A model generated the notes under the pieces. It saw only the letters and a list, made by a program, of their open reading frames with translations, was not told the origin of the DNA and did no database searches. DNA of 64,000 nt from Anodontia alba (lineage: Eukaryota; Mollusca; Bivalvia; Lucinida; Lucinidae): NCBI GenBank assembly GCA_964016985.1, contig OZ024831.1, forward strand, positions 25,145,948 to 25,209,947, given 5' to 3'. The position numbers and the translations under genes are program-made. Positions 8,994-22,701 of the stretch are shown piece by piece; position 1 is the first letter of the stretch; each line of letters starts with the position of its first letter.

Positions 8994-11900
8994 TGGTTAC
9001 GATTAAAATCGTATTCCGGTCAAGCCGGTGCTAGGCCCGTATGTAGCCTTGCAGACAACATCGCCGCATATGAAGACAATAAAACCGATTCTCCGACTTC
9101 CGTTTTTTGTGTAGTCTTTGTTTCCAAAGGCAACATTTTAAATCTTTTTTGTCACATAATTATATATTTTAGTTTTCCAACATGAGCAATTCGATCCAAT
9201 TCCATATCTTTACCCTAAATAATAACCGTGGTATGTATATTCTATACCGCGGAATGAATATGCACTGCTCGGACTGCACAGGAAAGCAAACTGTTAAACA
9301 GTTGGCTCTCGCTGTCTCAGGCACTGATAACTCTAAACTACTGCTTTTGTCAAACTATATAAAGGGCAATGTTTGGTTTTGTTTGTCATATGTTCCTTAA
9401 ATTTCAACTCCTTTTTATCTCAAACTATTGTTATCTGAAACCAAAATTTCTGGTCACTTTGAGTCTTAGAAAAAGTCAACTGTAATTCTCTATCGGTAAG
9501 GATTCGTTTATCTTTAGATGTTCAAGAGTTCTGATCAAATACAAAACCAAATACTCTAAAGTATGAGAAATAAAGTTAGCATCATAGACTACTAAAGGGC
9601 ATCTTTCAATTCTGCCCACGCATGGATTTTTCTGAAACTTTGTATAATAATAACTAGGCATATGCAACCTATGAAAATGTGCTTATTAAATTATATAATA
9701 AAAAGTTGGACTCAGGACGCAACCTTGACTCACTCCCCCCATGAGCTGATACCTGTCTCCAAATAAGTATGTCATACATCTTAAGTTTAATTTAGTTTTA
9801 AGATTTTTGCGCTGTGCTGAATGGTGCACACCATAGTAATTCTATTGGTACCACAAAACTTTTATATTTAATTCAAGTTAACATTTTCTGATAAATTGAT
9901 TATAAAAAAAACTGAATTTTTTACCAAAAAATGAAAAAAATATCAAAATTATACTTTCAAAATTAATATGTTATAGTCTTTGTCAAGATTTCATACTATC
10001 TGAAAAATTGGCTACATATTTCCTCTATAGCTGTGCCAAATTTCATAAAAATTCAAAACCGGTAACATTGTCATTTTAGGCCTTGAATGGATATAGGTTG
10101 ATTTTTACAAAATTGACTATTTTGTTACATTGGTAAAAAACAGTAGAGAAAGGCAGTGTTATCAAACACTTCTAACACGTAACAAATCAAAGAGAGTTTA
10201 GACAACTCGGAATGATTTTTTTTTTTAGCTACCCATTAAATTTTCATGACTTTCTATTACTTGCCTTCTATTTATATGGACTCTGACTAACCAACTATTA
10301 CAAATGTAGACAGCATAACAAATTAAATCTAAAGAAATTCTAATTAACAAATTAGGCTTAACAAAATCTTACGCTTTAATCCATGTCAGCGAATCATTGA
10401 GCATTTTATATAATTACTTCCCAAAAGGCATAAAACTAAAATAGGTGTAAAACAGGGGTATCCATTCTCACCATTATAAAAATAGGCATAAAACAGGGAG
10501 ATCGATAATCTCCATTGTCATATTAAGAAGATGTGCAAACGTACTATTGCAAGTAGTTGTTGCTTGTTTGTTTGTTTTGAAGAAGGATTTGCATCCCCAT
10601 CAACAGATTTTAGGATTTTTGGAGATTTGCTTCTGGACTGGTGAACTCTAACCAAACTAAGAACGCTTGAAAAGAAAATAATACCTATAGACTTAACTTC
10701 TGATATATCTATAGCTTGCTTGCAAGCCTATATTGTATTTTGAAATTATGAACACTGGATTTCTTGTCCTGTAACATGTTCATATGTGTCACTTCAATCG
10801 GTATTTCCTGCGATCGAATTGACACTGACACTGGAGTTTTTCTCTTTGTTTCAACAGTTATCTTTGATGAAAGCAGCACAGAATACTGTTTATGTGGTCT
10901 TAACTTTTGCTATCAGAAAAGCAGATCTATTCTTTCTTCCTTACAGTAAGTATATATGAAATTGTTTCTGTTCTGCATAAGTTCTATTCTAGTGCTCATA
11001 GTTTGACTTAAACAACAAATTGGTGTTCTGTAGTTCATGTTAAAGCTTTAAGATTTTTCCAAAGGTTGTATGACATTCATATTTTAGTCATTTGCCTAAG
11101 GACTTCCATACTAGTTTGAAACTCCGCCATATGTTAATTAACACAGGAGTTTAAAACAGCTAACTTGTGTGGTCTTAATGTGAATCTAAAGGATGTATTG
11201 AAGAGTTTTTGAAGTGTTTTCATTTATTTGGTTGCTGGCAGTTCTATGGTATTTAATGAATTCTATTTTCACATTGTCTCTGTTTTTTTGTGTGTTGTAA
11301 TACGTTTGGAAAGGAGGCTTTTAGTATTCAAGTTTTGTTTAAGTTCTTATACTTAAATTCTTGGTAAGCAAGTTGTGCCAACCATGCATATCTGCCAGAA
11401 TGAGTAACTTAATAGCTAGACCCAGGTTTCATAATCATCATCATCAGTTACAAGACTGTTATCTGCTTTTTATTATCTGATAAATACTTGCACAGTCAAG
11501 TATTTGAAGCGGAATCCTATATATACAGATACAGAGAACTTGGACTTAATGTCTGCATGGTCCAGATCATGTAAACGAAAAGTATTTTTTTTTTTTTTGG
11601 ACATGGTGTTCAACAAGGTGCAATTCAGTCAACTGGTTATAAATGAATATGTACAATTATGGTATCAACTTCTTATACAAATCATACTATATCATCGTAA
11701 TCCAAATTGAAAGCTGTTGATAAGTTGCCTTTACGCGATACTACTTATAGTATTGGGTAATTTCATATTTTGCCGACTCAGGACTGTATGTACTCAGGCT
11801 GTTCAAACAACATGTTACCGGTCTTCAATTTTTATGAAATTTCATGTGTTTATTCCTAATACATATGGAATTTTTTTGCTGAAATGGTGTCTTGACAAGA

Positions 11901-12359
11901 ATCGTAACATGGTAAAATTGCAGATAATATCTGGATGAATACATAACCTGCAGCTTAAATATGGGGCTACCGTTCAACTTACGTTATTGCTCCAACACTA
12001 TTGCTAAGTACATGAAGCCATCCATAGTATCAAAACATGTACTAATGATGGCCTTAATTAATAAAACATTCCAGCATCTGAAAAATGAAATCCGGTTTAC
12101 TGTACGAAGGTTAATATTAGGGCACCCCCTGATTTGGTAGTGGCCGCGTACAAAACACCATAAATTTACAATGGAACTACATTTTAAAGCCAATGCCTCA
12201 TAATCATCAGTGTTATACCCTAGGCAACCATTGTGCAGAATTTCATCCAATTCCAAGCGTGGGCAGAAACCAATGTAAATTTCCTATGCCGTGTAAGAGC
12301 CCCTTTCACAGAACACTTGTGGTTCCAACACTAATTGCACATAAAACCGGTGTATATTA
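8994..12359. other. 3.4 kb AT-rich intergenic DNA, no gene seen
   Basis: Only short unsupported frames in all six readings, with scattered A/T runs. No terminal repeats, tandem array or family motif recognised. Looks like old unique intergenic sequence. Confidence 0.4.
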
Positions 12360-12724
12360 CAGTGACCCCTCTTTACAACAGCATTTGTTCCCAAAGACGT
12401 TGCTATTAAAATGAATTTGCTGTTGTATAGAGTACTTAATGAGCAGATTGATATGTAAGAAAGTTTTTTTTTTTCTTATTTCTTCATAGAATATATGTTT
12501 TGGATATTGATAGAATTCTAACAAATATCCAAAACATACGTTTCTTTAAAGTATTGAATACAATATTCTTGCATAATTTGTGACTAATTGTTACCTCTTA
12601 AGCGAAGGTTTCGTGACAGTCAAATTGTCATTAAAACGAAATTTATCGTTGTATCGAGTGTCGATATAAAGAGTGTTGTCTGTTATGTCGTTGTATCGCG
12701 TGTCGGTATAAGGAGGGTTGCCTG
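12360..12724. mobile_element. 365-bp TA-target MITE family T2, copy 1
   Basis: Starts CAGTGACCCCTCTTTAC after TA (12358-12359). Its right end, inverted, reads CAGGCAACCCTCCTTATACC, followed by TA (12725-12726). Interior has the TTTTGGATATTGATAGAATTC hairpin. Second copy at 14894-15440. Confidence 0.7.
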
Positions 12725-12755
12725 TAATATGGTTCCACAATAAATCGGTCCAGTG

Positions 12756-12760
<5 letters not shown>

Positions 12761-12830
<70 letters not shown>
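12761..12830. repeat. (GT)35 microsatellite
   Basis: Uninterrupted GT dinucleotide run 37 bp after the T2 MITE; potential Z-DNA former. Confidence 0.98.
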
Positions 12831-12831
<1 letters not shown>

Positions 12832-13030
12832 TGAAGCATTTAGTTTTTACGTTTTGCTGTCAGAATTGGTTGAAATAATTAATTTAAGCAGTTCTGCAGT
12901 GGATATGGGCAAAATTGTAGGTCTTGAGTGGTGGCTTTGAAAATGAACCTAGAAAGACATCTGGCGGACATTTTGCCTTTACACGATCGAGACCGGGTAA
13001 ACAATATGGACAGAAAAATCCCAACTCGAG

Positions 13031-13090
13031 GGTCCAACGTTCCAGTGGGAAGCGGAGCTTGCCGAGTTCCCCACTGGAGCGGTGGACCCG
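13031..13090. repeat. GC-rich imperfect hairpin
   Basis: GGTCCAACGTTCCAGTGGGAA pairs with TTCCCCACTGGAGCGGTGGACC across a ~15-base loop. Unusual GC content against its surroundings; probably the centre of a small MITE. Confidence 0.5.
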
Positions 13091-14893
13091 TGGGTAGGCA
13101 TTTTCCTGTTATCACTGAAAATCAGTGATCGGTTCTTTTTCTCACATGCCATCAAGAAAACAGTGCCTTCTTCTCTCATTGCTCACACGGAAATGCCGGA
13201 ACAAAATGGCGAAATGTAAAAAAAAAATCAATGCAAAAGCAGTATGAACTAATTTTGTTACCAAAAGGTTCCTTTTATTACACCTAAGACAATGGATACT
13301 CACACTTGATGTTTTTTATTCACTAATAAAGAAGCTACAAGCATTTGAAAATTTGAATCGGCATTTTACAACCTAACGCCGCAAACGTAGAAACCCGACG
13401 TTAGTCGATAACAATTTGGAACGTCGTGACGTGAACGTCGTGTGTGCGCTGCCTCGTATATATCGACGTCGCGTGTTAGCTGTCTCGTATATAGCAACGC
13501 TTAACTCACATGGGCACCGATATAGGATCGAGTTTGCCGCTGACAAGAAAGCACAGGGATTTCTAGATCCCATATGCATGGATATGTGAGAAAAGTTTCG
13601 CCAGCACGGTGTAATTTACAGAAATTCTTATCCGGTATGCAAGAAAATATTGGTTTAGTTTTCCATTTGTTCAACACATTTCAACTCCTTTTATCTCAGA
13701 CTATTGTTATCTCAAACCAACACTACTGGTCCCTTAGACTTTGAGATAATGAGTCAACTCTTTAATGAAAAATCAATGGTAGGCTCTATCCTGTAATGAA
13801 CCTTTTCTTTAATCAAAACACTGACGTCACTGGTGGGTCGATTGTCTCTTAGCGCAGACTGTGGACTTAAGCCTGTTTCTTTCAGCCCTTCAGTTTCTGT
13901 AATTTCAGCAAACAGTGCAGACCATGATCAGCCATTCTAGGGCAACTGATCTAGGTCTGCATTATTTGTCAATGTCACAAATGTTACAGTCCAAGTTTTA
14001 CAGAAAACATTCTATAAACAGCAGTCTGACGTCATAACGATAAGAATAGCGCGGCTATAAATAACCGTTACCTTGATTTCATCTAACGCACGGTTTGATT
14101 ACATTGGTTAATGATAATCACATGGATAAATACGTTAAGGATATATTATGGCGCGATGGTAAACAATCGACCTAAAAAATGAGGAAAAGGAGACGCGTCT
14201 TGAGATGAATTGTCCTCGAATTATATGCAAACATTAAAGATCTAGATCAGCCAGCAACGCCATACAATCTGATAAGGACACATGCTATACTACAGCACCC
14301 AATATTAATACATTTCCCAATAATTCCACAGTACAAGTTATTCTACAATACCAATAAGTCTACAATGCCCATTAGCAGTCTGATCGGATCTTTGCTGCCT
14401 GCACATGCTTCGAATGAATCTTAATTGATGTCATAGCTCAAACTTTCGTCACTCGTTTTTCGATCTGGGCCCTGATTCACAATCATTCCGTAATGATAAA
14501 TAGTGTTTTATTTCCTTATGAAAACAAATGAGCCACATCGTCAGTAAACGTAACTTAAAGACATGTGCGCCCAGCGAAGATTCACATCAGCCTGCGCATT
14601 CACACAGTCTTATCAGAATCTTCACTTGGCACATTTTGGATAGCAAAGTTTCGCTGGTCGGATACGCAGCTGATTTGAGTTTTCGCGGGACGAATGTACG
14701 CTTTCTCAGATTACGGCTCACATAGACGTTGAAACTGCGCAGCGAAGTACAATAACTTTACATTTCTAAATAAATGACATCTTGAAGTGCATATGCTGTC
14801 CTAACCAATGCAAAATGTAGAATAGTAATGAACACTGTACTTAAAAGTAGAAATTTATTCAGTACATTTTAAAGAATTACGAAAATTTAATTT
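13091..14893. other. 1.8 kb intergenic DNA with only fragmentary repeats
   Basis: No gene. Fragments of common families include GCAAACAGTGCAGACC-like sequence at ~13908-13985 and a CAGCGAAGATTCACATCAGC fragment at ~14570-14660. A CGTCGTGACGTGAACGTCG-rich stretch lies near 13420. Confidence 0.35.
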
Positions 14894-15440
14894 ATTGATG
14901 TCCTCGATAGCCTTTGTTCCCAAAGCAGTTGCCGTTAAAACGAATTTGCTGTTGAAAGGAACCATTTACCCATTTAATCCTAGCATCCAATAAAAGGGAC
15001 ATTAGCAAACAGTGTAAACCAAGATCAGACGCCACAGAACGCGGCGTCTGATCAGGGTCTACACTGTTTCCATTAAATACAGGAATATACCATGGTATAA
15101 TAAAACACCCTTTATATTGGAAATGGACCGGTCTGAAGTGAATATAGAAGAGTTCAAACGGCATAAATGGGTTTAACGCAGCAAACTGTTATGTAAGAAA
15201 GGATTTTGTTTTCCTATTACAACACCGAATATATGTTTTGGATATTGTTAGAATCGTCTCATAGAGGCGATTCTAATAAATAGCCAAAACATATGTATCT
15301 TGGAGTATTAAATAAAATACTCTTGCATTACTAATTCCTAATCAGTTGTCACCTCTTGAGCTAAGGTTTCGTGTTCGTCAAAAAGTCACTATACCGAATT
15401 TTGTCTTTGTATCGAGTGTCGGTATAAAGAGGGTTAGCTG
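14894..15440. mobile_element. T2 MITE copy 2, interrupted by another MITE
   Basis: Outer parts (to ~14961 and from ~15180) match 12390-12724, with TTTGTTCCCAAAG, AATTTGCTGTTG and the TTTTGGATATTGTTAGAATCG hairpin, ending GGGTTAGCTG then TA. Between them is ~215 bp absent from copy 1, holding the GCAAACAGTGTAAACC palindrome (family P4). Confidence 0.65.
14985..15075. mobile_element. Family P4 palindromic MITE core
   Basis: CAAACAGTGTAAACCAAGATC is inverted against GATCAGGGTCTACACTGTTT around a GACGCC...GGCGTC centre. Other P4 cores: ~13908-13985, 22290-22372, 24786-24860, 28645-28730 and 60990-61075. Confidence 0.65.
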
Positions 15441-15454
15441 TAATAGTATGCAGT

Positions 15455-15645
15455 AAGGCGTGGAAAGTCTGAAGTTTGGAATCAGAAACAAGAAGTGAGG
15501 TCAGAAATTGGAAGTAAGGATCCAGAAGTAGGAAGTCAACAGTTAGAAGTAAGAAAGAAGTGGGAAGTCAGCAGTTGGAAGCGGAAAAAATGAGAAGTTG
15601 GAAATTTGCAGAAAGAAGTACATGGTAGGAAGTGAGCTCGTCAGA
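15455..15645. repeat. Degenerate minisatellite of GGAAGT-type units
   Basis: Successive near-repeats of AGTTGGAAGTAAGAAG / GAAGTCAGCAGTTGGAAG, ~10-25 bp long, purine-rich on the + strand. Confidence 0.6.
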
Positions 15646-15726
15646 TGGGATCTAACCTAAATGACTGGAGAGACACTTTCGCTTTATGACGTGTTCTGAA
15701 TGAAACATAAAAGAACTAGCAACATA

Positions 15727-15872
15727 GGGATCAAACATGGTTTTTCATTCATTAACATTCGCCAGGTCTCGTGGGAGGTGTTGAAAACCGAGGCCGAAGG
15801 CCGCGGTTTTCAACATCTCCCAAGGAACCTGGCGAATGTTAATGCATTGAAGAACCATGTTCGATCGCTATT
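15727..15872. repeat. ~146-bp foldback palindrome
   Basis: Arm 15727-15797 (CAAACATGGTT, TTAACATTCGCCAGG, TTGAAAACCG) pairs with 15803-15872 (CGGTTTTCAACATCTCCC, CCTGGCGAATGTTAATG, AACCATGTTCG) with few mismatches. An open frame runs through it only because the palindrome lacks stops. Confidence 0.75.
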
Positions 15873-16395
15873 AATGCATAAAAACTGAAAACATTTGGTA
15901 CATTTCGCGTTATTTCTTGCACTATTTTGTTTCGCCTTTTCACCAATGCCTCGCGAACGTAATTTCAACTGACTATGCTCGTTCTAGGGCCGGGCAGTAC
16001 ACATCTTGTAACGGCAGCAATTCTGTGGCCCCGGTACGATCATGTTGAAAGTTTCGTAGCCGTGCATTAACAGCGCATGAATTGCTTTTCGCCGGTTAAT
16101 GCACGGCTGTTAATAACGTGCGACACTGCTTTTTATGCAATAATATCTGATCAGAAACTCTAAAAGTAAATTTTAAATGCCAGCAATTGGACTGGTCTGT
16201 GCAATTTCTATAGTTAATTGATTTTGGGGACTTGTTTTTAAATTCTTACTCCATTGATGTTTTTATGGATGTTTCATGCTTATGCTGTGAAAAATGTAGA
16301 AATCCTGAACAGCAAAATCTTGTTGAGAACCTATTTCCAAAAAGTAATGTCCATCCGTTCTTTTTTTTTTTTTTTTTTTCTTTTTTTCGGTTTTA

Positions 16396-16774
<379 letters not shown>

Positions 16775-17002
16775 GCACCGCTCCAGGAAAACCGGGCTTA
16801 ATGACAAATTTTTCGATATCTAATTTTTTGTAAAATCTGATTCCCCTTCCAATTCTTCCATAATTGGTACCGTTTTGCGATATCTCTCATATTTTTAATT
16901 CTACAGCCGTTTGAATGATAGAAGTAATTCACACAACTTTAATGCTTTGACGTCGTCATCTACAGGTCAGAATTTAATCAAATAAGGTAAACGTCACATA
17001 AC

Positions 17003-17618
17003 ATACCTCATAATCTCGTAAGGGGTAGCCGCTGGTTATGCACTCAAAATCTTTACACGAACTTCCGGCCATGACTTGCGAGGCATCCACATGTCAACAA
17101 ACGGGTAAGTTCTCCTGATTTAAGGGTTAATGCCCCCGTAAGTGGTAGTCGGCCTTGTAAGTCATATTCAGCACAAATATTTCAGTCTCCGGAACAAATG
17201 CTTGGGGAAATTAAGCATCTTATGTATTTCAAAGTGGACGTGGGTTGCAGTACGTCTTTTTTTGATATGTTAAATAATTATTTCATAGCCCAGATAGCTG
17301 AAAATACCTTCATTTTGTACTGGTAAAAAAGTCTAAACAGGAATATTGGACTACCCTTCTCTGGGTGAAATTGAAATAAAAATTAGCCCTTGGTTTTTCA
17401 AGCCCACACCTATTTTTTCGAACGCAGAAATGAAAGTTGTTGGGAATAACATTGTCCGATTTTTCAAAATGAGTCTATGAAATTTACTAAAAATCTATAA
17501 ATCAGGTGAATTTATCCGGTTGTTGACATTTGGATGTCTCGTAAGTCATGGCCGGAAGTTTGCGTAAGGATTTTGAGTGCATAACCAGCGGCTACCCCCT
17601 TACGAGATTACCAGGTAT
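17003..17618. mobile_element. ~616-bp element with ~90-bp terminal inverted repeats
   Basis: Left TAATCTCGTAAGGGGTAGCC, GCTGGTTATGCACTCAAAAT and CTTCCGGCCATGACTTGCGA are all present inverted at 17525-17618. The interior 17124-17340 matches the 331-571 sequence upstream of the FkbM-like gene. Non-coding. Confidence 0.8.
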
Positions 17619-17682
17619 GCATAACTAAGCAAATATATTGCTATTCAGCAAATGCAAAAAGTGTTATATACTCAAGGGGTGC

Positions 17683-17683
<1 letters not shown>

Positions 17684-17759
<76 letters not shown>

Positions 17760-17768
17760 GGGCGGGGG
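17684..17768. repeat. (GT)n microsatellite followed by G-runs
   Basis: About 34 GT repeats (17684-17751) run directly into CGGGGGTGGGGCGGGGG, placing a Z-DNA-prone run next to a G-rich motif. Six-frame translations here are only VCVC or HTHT repeats. Confidence 0.95.
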
Positions 17769-17965
17769 AAAACCTACGTTATGCGAAACAGTGGAAATGA
17801 CCAGAGATTGCTGCGAAAAGGGCCCGTTCAAATTGGTAATTGAGCTGTTGTTTTCCATTTCGTTGTTCTGACAAAAACCAGGAAAGGCTCAGCGTATGTA
17901 GCAAGAAACCAGATAATTATGTTGGCAAACTTGATGCATAACTGTATTGTCGGCATCGTTGGGAG

Positions 17966-18240
17966 TGGTTAGGTGAGGCAAAGGTGTCGTGTACCTTACG
18001 TCAACAGGGCGTCCAACTGATATTGGCTTACAACTGGGCAAGGCCTGCTGTCCTTGCAGCAGGTGAGGGTAGAGGGGGACTGTTTTTATTTCTTCTGTTT
18101 CTTCATTTTCATGTCTCCCCTATCCCATCTCTTTGCTCTCCTCTACTATCTCCTTTCTCCCTTTCTCTTTCTCCCTTTGTCTAGGAGACGTCACAAAATA
18201 ACCCACAAAGGTTGACGTGTCGTTAAACTCCAACTCATTC
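17966..18240 (-). repeat. Dispersed repeat family C, copy 1
   Basis: Shared landmarks with 39408-39690, 52590-54045 and 57605-57885: TGAGGCAAAGGTGTCGTG, CCAACTGATATTGGCTTACA, GGCAAGGCCTGCTGTCC, GTAGAGGGGGA, a pyrimidine-rich CTCCTTTCTCCCTTTCTC tract, and GGTTGACGTGTCGTTAAAC. Length ~275 bp. Class unknown; no frame. Confidence 0.7.
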
Positions 18241-19195
18241 AATCAAAATCGGCATCATTGAGAACACTCGCGTACAATTACTTATAAGGTTATCAAAATA
18301 CTGTACCTGAGGGTTCTCAACAATGACGGTACGGTAGTACATTAAATGTACATTTTCTGAGCTAATTCTCGTATTTAAATTATAATGACGGACATAATAG
18401 TAAAAACGACTAACCGATTTGAACAGGCCATTTTAGCGAAAATCTAGTTGTTTTTTTTTCACTCTGATTTATGAAGTAGGTTTCCTTCCCTTCCCCTCCC
18501 ACCCATCCCCGCAACCTTTATACTAGAACCAGAGAGAGTGAGGGTGCCATCGAAAAATCAGAAAGGGAATTGCAAAGTAGACTCTGATGAGTCGGCTAGT
18601 TACGAGCCGTCTCATCTGGAGCTTCACTGTTTGCATCTAGGTAATTGTTTGGTATACAGAGTTAATAGAGTGAAACGGAGGGAAAAACATTTGTTATTAC
18701 ACAGGCTAAAAAAGTTTGGTTAAAGGATTTGTCACATATCTTATAATAAACTGAAATGTTAAACGTATGAATATTTTTATTAGGAGACGATTTTCATGAA
18801 ATGTCAAAGCCTATTTCCTTGGACAAATAAGAGAAGTGTCATCTGCTGAATTAGTCCAGAGAGTGGTTAAGCTTAAGTCGAATTATTAACAATAAATGAA
18901 TTATTAATTTTTTGATATATTGTGTTATACTTAGAATATTGTTGGGTACACATACACACAAAAAAAAAACAAAAAAAAACGAATATGATCACTAGTATGA
19001 CACACAATAAGATCACACAAACACACATTTATAGAGAGAAAATGAACTGTATAAATACAACATTCAATTGAATGTTAATTAATATTAAGAAAACATGTAT
19101 CATTCAACATGTGTTCAAAATTGAATGAACAATAAATAATAATAACATTTTGCAAAATGGATAAATAAATTAGCCGGAAAAAAAATCATTTTTTC
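18241..19195. other. Intergenic DNA with half of a P2 MITE
   Basis: No gene. 18768-18880 is a half-copy of family P2 (TGTCATCTGCTGAATTAGTC). The rest is AT-rich with short A runs near 18960. Confidence 0.4.
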
Positions 19196-19265
19196 AGCCG
19201 GGGCTGAACTCGGGTCGGGAGAGTCATGAAGCGGCACCGTAACCACTCGGTCATCAGATTTGTTG
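19196..19265 (-). repeat. tRNA-like sequence (SINE head or tRNA pseudogene)
   Basis: On the minus strand GACCGAGTGGTTACGG resembles a Leu/Ser-type A box and CCCGAGTTCAGCC a degenerate B box 30-40 bp downstream. No acceptor-stem pairing or 3' CCA context is apparent and an A-rich tail follows, so a retroposed relic is likelier than a working tRNA. Confidence 0.4.
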
Positions 19266-19579
19266 CTTTATAAACCGCTCATTTTAAATGTATTTTTATG
19301 CATTCGTACGGCTACCACTGTATTTTTCTTTCCAAAACAAAATTTATCTAGACTCGAAGTCAAGATAAATAGAAATTTGTAAACCCACTAAAACTTAAAT
19401 ATATGATTTTATAAAACAAAATTATGAAAACAAATATAATGTATGCAAATTTAAAGTGCAAACAGCAGCGGATGCAGAGCAGTAGGCCTAGAATATGTAT
19501 TGTCCTCGGGGGTTGGAGGGGGTGGGGCGTAACTTGGGGGTAATTGTGGTACGGGTGTGCGAGCCAGTATTTCAAAACC

Positions 19580-19885
19580 TACACCATTCATATACCTGGG
19601 CTTTGAAAAAACGGACCCATTCATATACTTGATACTTGATCATCCAAAATGTTGACCTATTCATATACTGCCCTTTGATTTTTTTTACTCGTTTATTGCT
19701 GGTTGTTAGACAAATATCGCAGTCAGTTCTCTGAATACCAAGAGAACAAGCAGCCTCGAAAAATCTCTGTGCATATACCAGGATGTCAGAAAAGTGGGGC
19801 CTTTCACATAGGAATCCAGAAAAATCGGGTCATTCATATACTTTTTGTTGAAAAAAAGAGGGCCAATCATATACCTGGCAGCGCC
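19580..19885. repeat. Degenerate minisatellite, CATTCATATACCTGG units
   Basis: CATTCATATACCTGGGC, CCATTCATATACTTG, CTATTCATATACTG, TCATTCATATACTTTTTG and CAATCATATACCTGGC recur at ~35-50 bp spacing with intervening GAAAAA(C/T)(C/G)GG motifs. Confidence 0.65.
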
Positions 19886-20365
19886 ACCACCGAGGTATTG
19901 CCATGAAATACGCAACACAAATCCAGTATTTATGTGTCAATTACAGGATCAAAACATGGTTAGCAAATAAATACCAAACGCCAGGGTAAATCTGCTTTCT
20001 GACAGACTCAAAATCGTATCCATAATTTTGGCTAAACGGTGAATTTCAAGCCCTCGATCGAGTTACATGTATCACTGATAGAAAAAAAATGAAACAAAAG
20101 CAAACAACTCAAATATTTTATATTTTATATGTACAAAATGTTGAACTTATACCTCCACATCTCTATCTTCTGGCTTGACAACTTACTCTTTGTAATATAA
20201 ATGTTTTAGTTCAAACAATTCATGTTGATCTAAATACAATTCACTTCCGTGTTTACAAATCGCGGCAAACGTCAGACGAATTACATGTACATGACATCAT
20301 TAAATTGCTGTTTTTCTAACGTCATCAAAAGTGTCATTAAACCCGGTTTTCCTGGAGCGGTGCTC

Positions 20366-20457
<92 letters not shown>
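20366..20457. repeat. (AT)n microsatellite at the right edge of the 3.6-kb insertion
   Basis: AT alternation with one TG interruption, abutting the inverted terminus that ends at 20365. Confidence 0.97.
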
Positions 20458-20462
<5 letters not shown>

Positions 20463-21912
20463 GGTACTAAAATAGTCTACAAAGTTTGTTCCAATTATGA
20501 CCCTAGGTTGACATTTGACCTTTTTATGACAAGATCAAATTTGCATCCTTATGCATTTATAAGGAGAAAATATTAAAAATTATTTTCTCAAAATCCATTA
20601 AAGACTAACATTTGAAACTTACAATGTAAGATCAAAGTAGAAATCCCGTATAGTTACAAGCAACATTTTGTCCCCCAAGGTTATCTGCCTTGCCCCAGGG
20701 CTATATACATGTATAAAATGACCTCTGAAACAGCTTGACTAATTTTCACCATATTTTACATGGTGCCTTCTGTCGAATAGGTATCGTGAATTTGTTCAAA
20801 TGGTTTTGCACCACTGAACAAGATGGCCACCATGCCCATATATGGTAAAAACTCTTTTTCTCCTGAACAAAGAAGGCTTTGAGGCTAAATTTTTTATTTT
20901 AGCATATGGGACTCAAGGTCTACCACATTTTTTCAAATAATGATCCTATAATAACCTTTGACCTTTTTACGACAAGGTCAGATTTGCGTCCCCATACTTT
21001 TGTATGGAAATATACTGAAAAAAAATCATTTTCTCAAAATATATTAGACTAATGGCTGAAATTTACAATGTACGTTTAAAGTAGTAAAACGTTTTAGTTA
21101 CAGTCAAACATTTTTTCCCCGAGAGTTTTCCGCCCTTGCGCCTGGGCCTTACAGTGGGCCATCTGTTTAATGGAATATTGACAATTTGTTCAAACGGTTC
21201 CGTGCTATTGAACAAGATGGCCGACGCGCCTTTATATAGTAAAAACATTTATGAAGCTTCTTCTCCAGAACCAAGAAAGCTTTGAGGCTGAATCTTCATA
21301 TATGGCATCGGGGACTCACAGTTTACCAAGTTTGTTCATATGATGATACTAGGTTAACATTTGACCTTTTTGGGGAATTTTCACCAGATTTCACATGGGG
21401 TTTTCTGTCGAAGGAATATTGACAATATGCTCAAATGGCTCCACACCACTGAACAAGATGGCCGCCATGCCCGTATATGCCAAAAAAATCACTTAAGAAG
21501 CTTCTTCTCCAGACCAAGAAAGATTTGAGGCTGAATTTTCATCTATTGCATCGGGGACTCAAGTTTACCAAGTTTGTTCAAATCATGATACTAGGTTGAC
21601 ATTTGACCTTTTGTGGCAAGATCAAATTTGCGTCCCTATACAAAATGTTGAGAAAACAGAAAGCACTTAAAAATCTTCTTCTCCAGAACCAAGAAAGCTT
21701 TGAGTCTGAATCTTAATACACAGCATCGGGGACACAAGGTCTACCAAATTTGTTCAAATGATGATCCTAGGTTGACCTTTGACATTTTTACGGTACGGTT
21801 TAATATCTGTCCTAGTTGCTGTGGCAATGCTGGAGGAATGTTACATGGCATCTGCATATATGCAATGGCTGTTTTATTTAGGTGAGCGAATCGTGGCCCA
21901 TGGGTTTATTTG
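20458..21912 (+). mobile_element. Tandem-core element, right half (units plus tail)
   Basis: Resumes the element begun at 16396. Units carry CTACCAAGTTTGTTC, CCTAGGTTGACATTTGACC, CAAGATGGCC(A/G)CCATGCC, CTTCTTCTCCAGAACC and GCTTTGAGGCTGAAT and repeat about five times with deletions. The tail is TTTAGGTGAGCGAATCGTGG, a decayed form of CAGGTGAGCGATATAGGACC. Non-coding. Confidence 0.7.
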
Positions 21913-21927
21913 CTTCTACTTTCTTTT

Positions 21928-21960
<33 letters not shown>
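21928..21960. repeat. Poly-T run
   Basis: About 32 consecutive T just after the element tail; possibly an A-tail of a minus-strand insertion, but no body was recognised. Confidence 0.9.
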
Positions 21961-21962
<2 letters not shown>

Positions 21963-22701
21963 AAAATTTGCAACCAGTTTTACTTAGTATGTACAAGGAA
22001 ATTTGTATGTGTGTGTGTGTTTGTGTGTATGTATGTGTGTGTGTGTTTTCTTCTCTTTTTAAACCATTGAACAAAGTAGAATTGTTGGTGCATATCTGGT
22101 ACTACAAAAGAGTCTGCAGTACATGATAATGAAACTTTGCGAATTTCCTTCTTTTGATTAAAGTGCACGTCTTAATACGACTTTCTGAAACATATCCTCG
22201 GATCGTATGGGGACAGCAAAAGCCCAGATCCATGAATCGATACCTCTGAACTCCATTAACCCTTCTCTTGCTGAACACGACATGCCCTGTCTTAGCAAAC
22301 AGTGTAGATCCAGATCAGTTGATCTGGATCTGCACTTTTTGTCATCTGGATCTGCACTGTTTGTCATTAAATATGTGAATTTCTATCAAAACTCCGGATC
22401 AAGTAATCTGATTGGCTGGAAATTAGAAGGAACGTTTTTGCTCTGGGTCCCAGTATCTAATGACGAGCGCCAACAGGAGCAGGAATACAAAGCAAAACGA
22501 TCGTGAGTATTTTGCACATTTGAATGCATCCCTGGAATATGTGCCATCATTTTTACAATGCAGGTAACTTCTATGATTTTCTGTTTGCTTTCCTGCATAT
22601 CAAACCAGTTCGGAAAAGGGGTCTACTCTAAAAGAAATGAATTGAGAGCAAACTCTTTTCTTTTAGAGTAGACCGCATTTAAGAAGGAAGACAAAACCAA
22701 T
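21961..22701. other. Intergenic DNA with a P4 core and a small hairpin
   Basis: No gene. 22290-22372 is a P4 palindrome remnant (AGCAAACAGTGTAGATCC). 22618-22674 is a hairpin with GTCTACTCTAAAAGAAA against TTTCTTTTAGAGTAGAC. Confidence 0.45.
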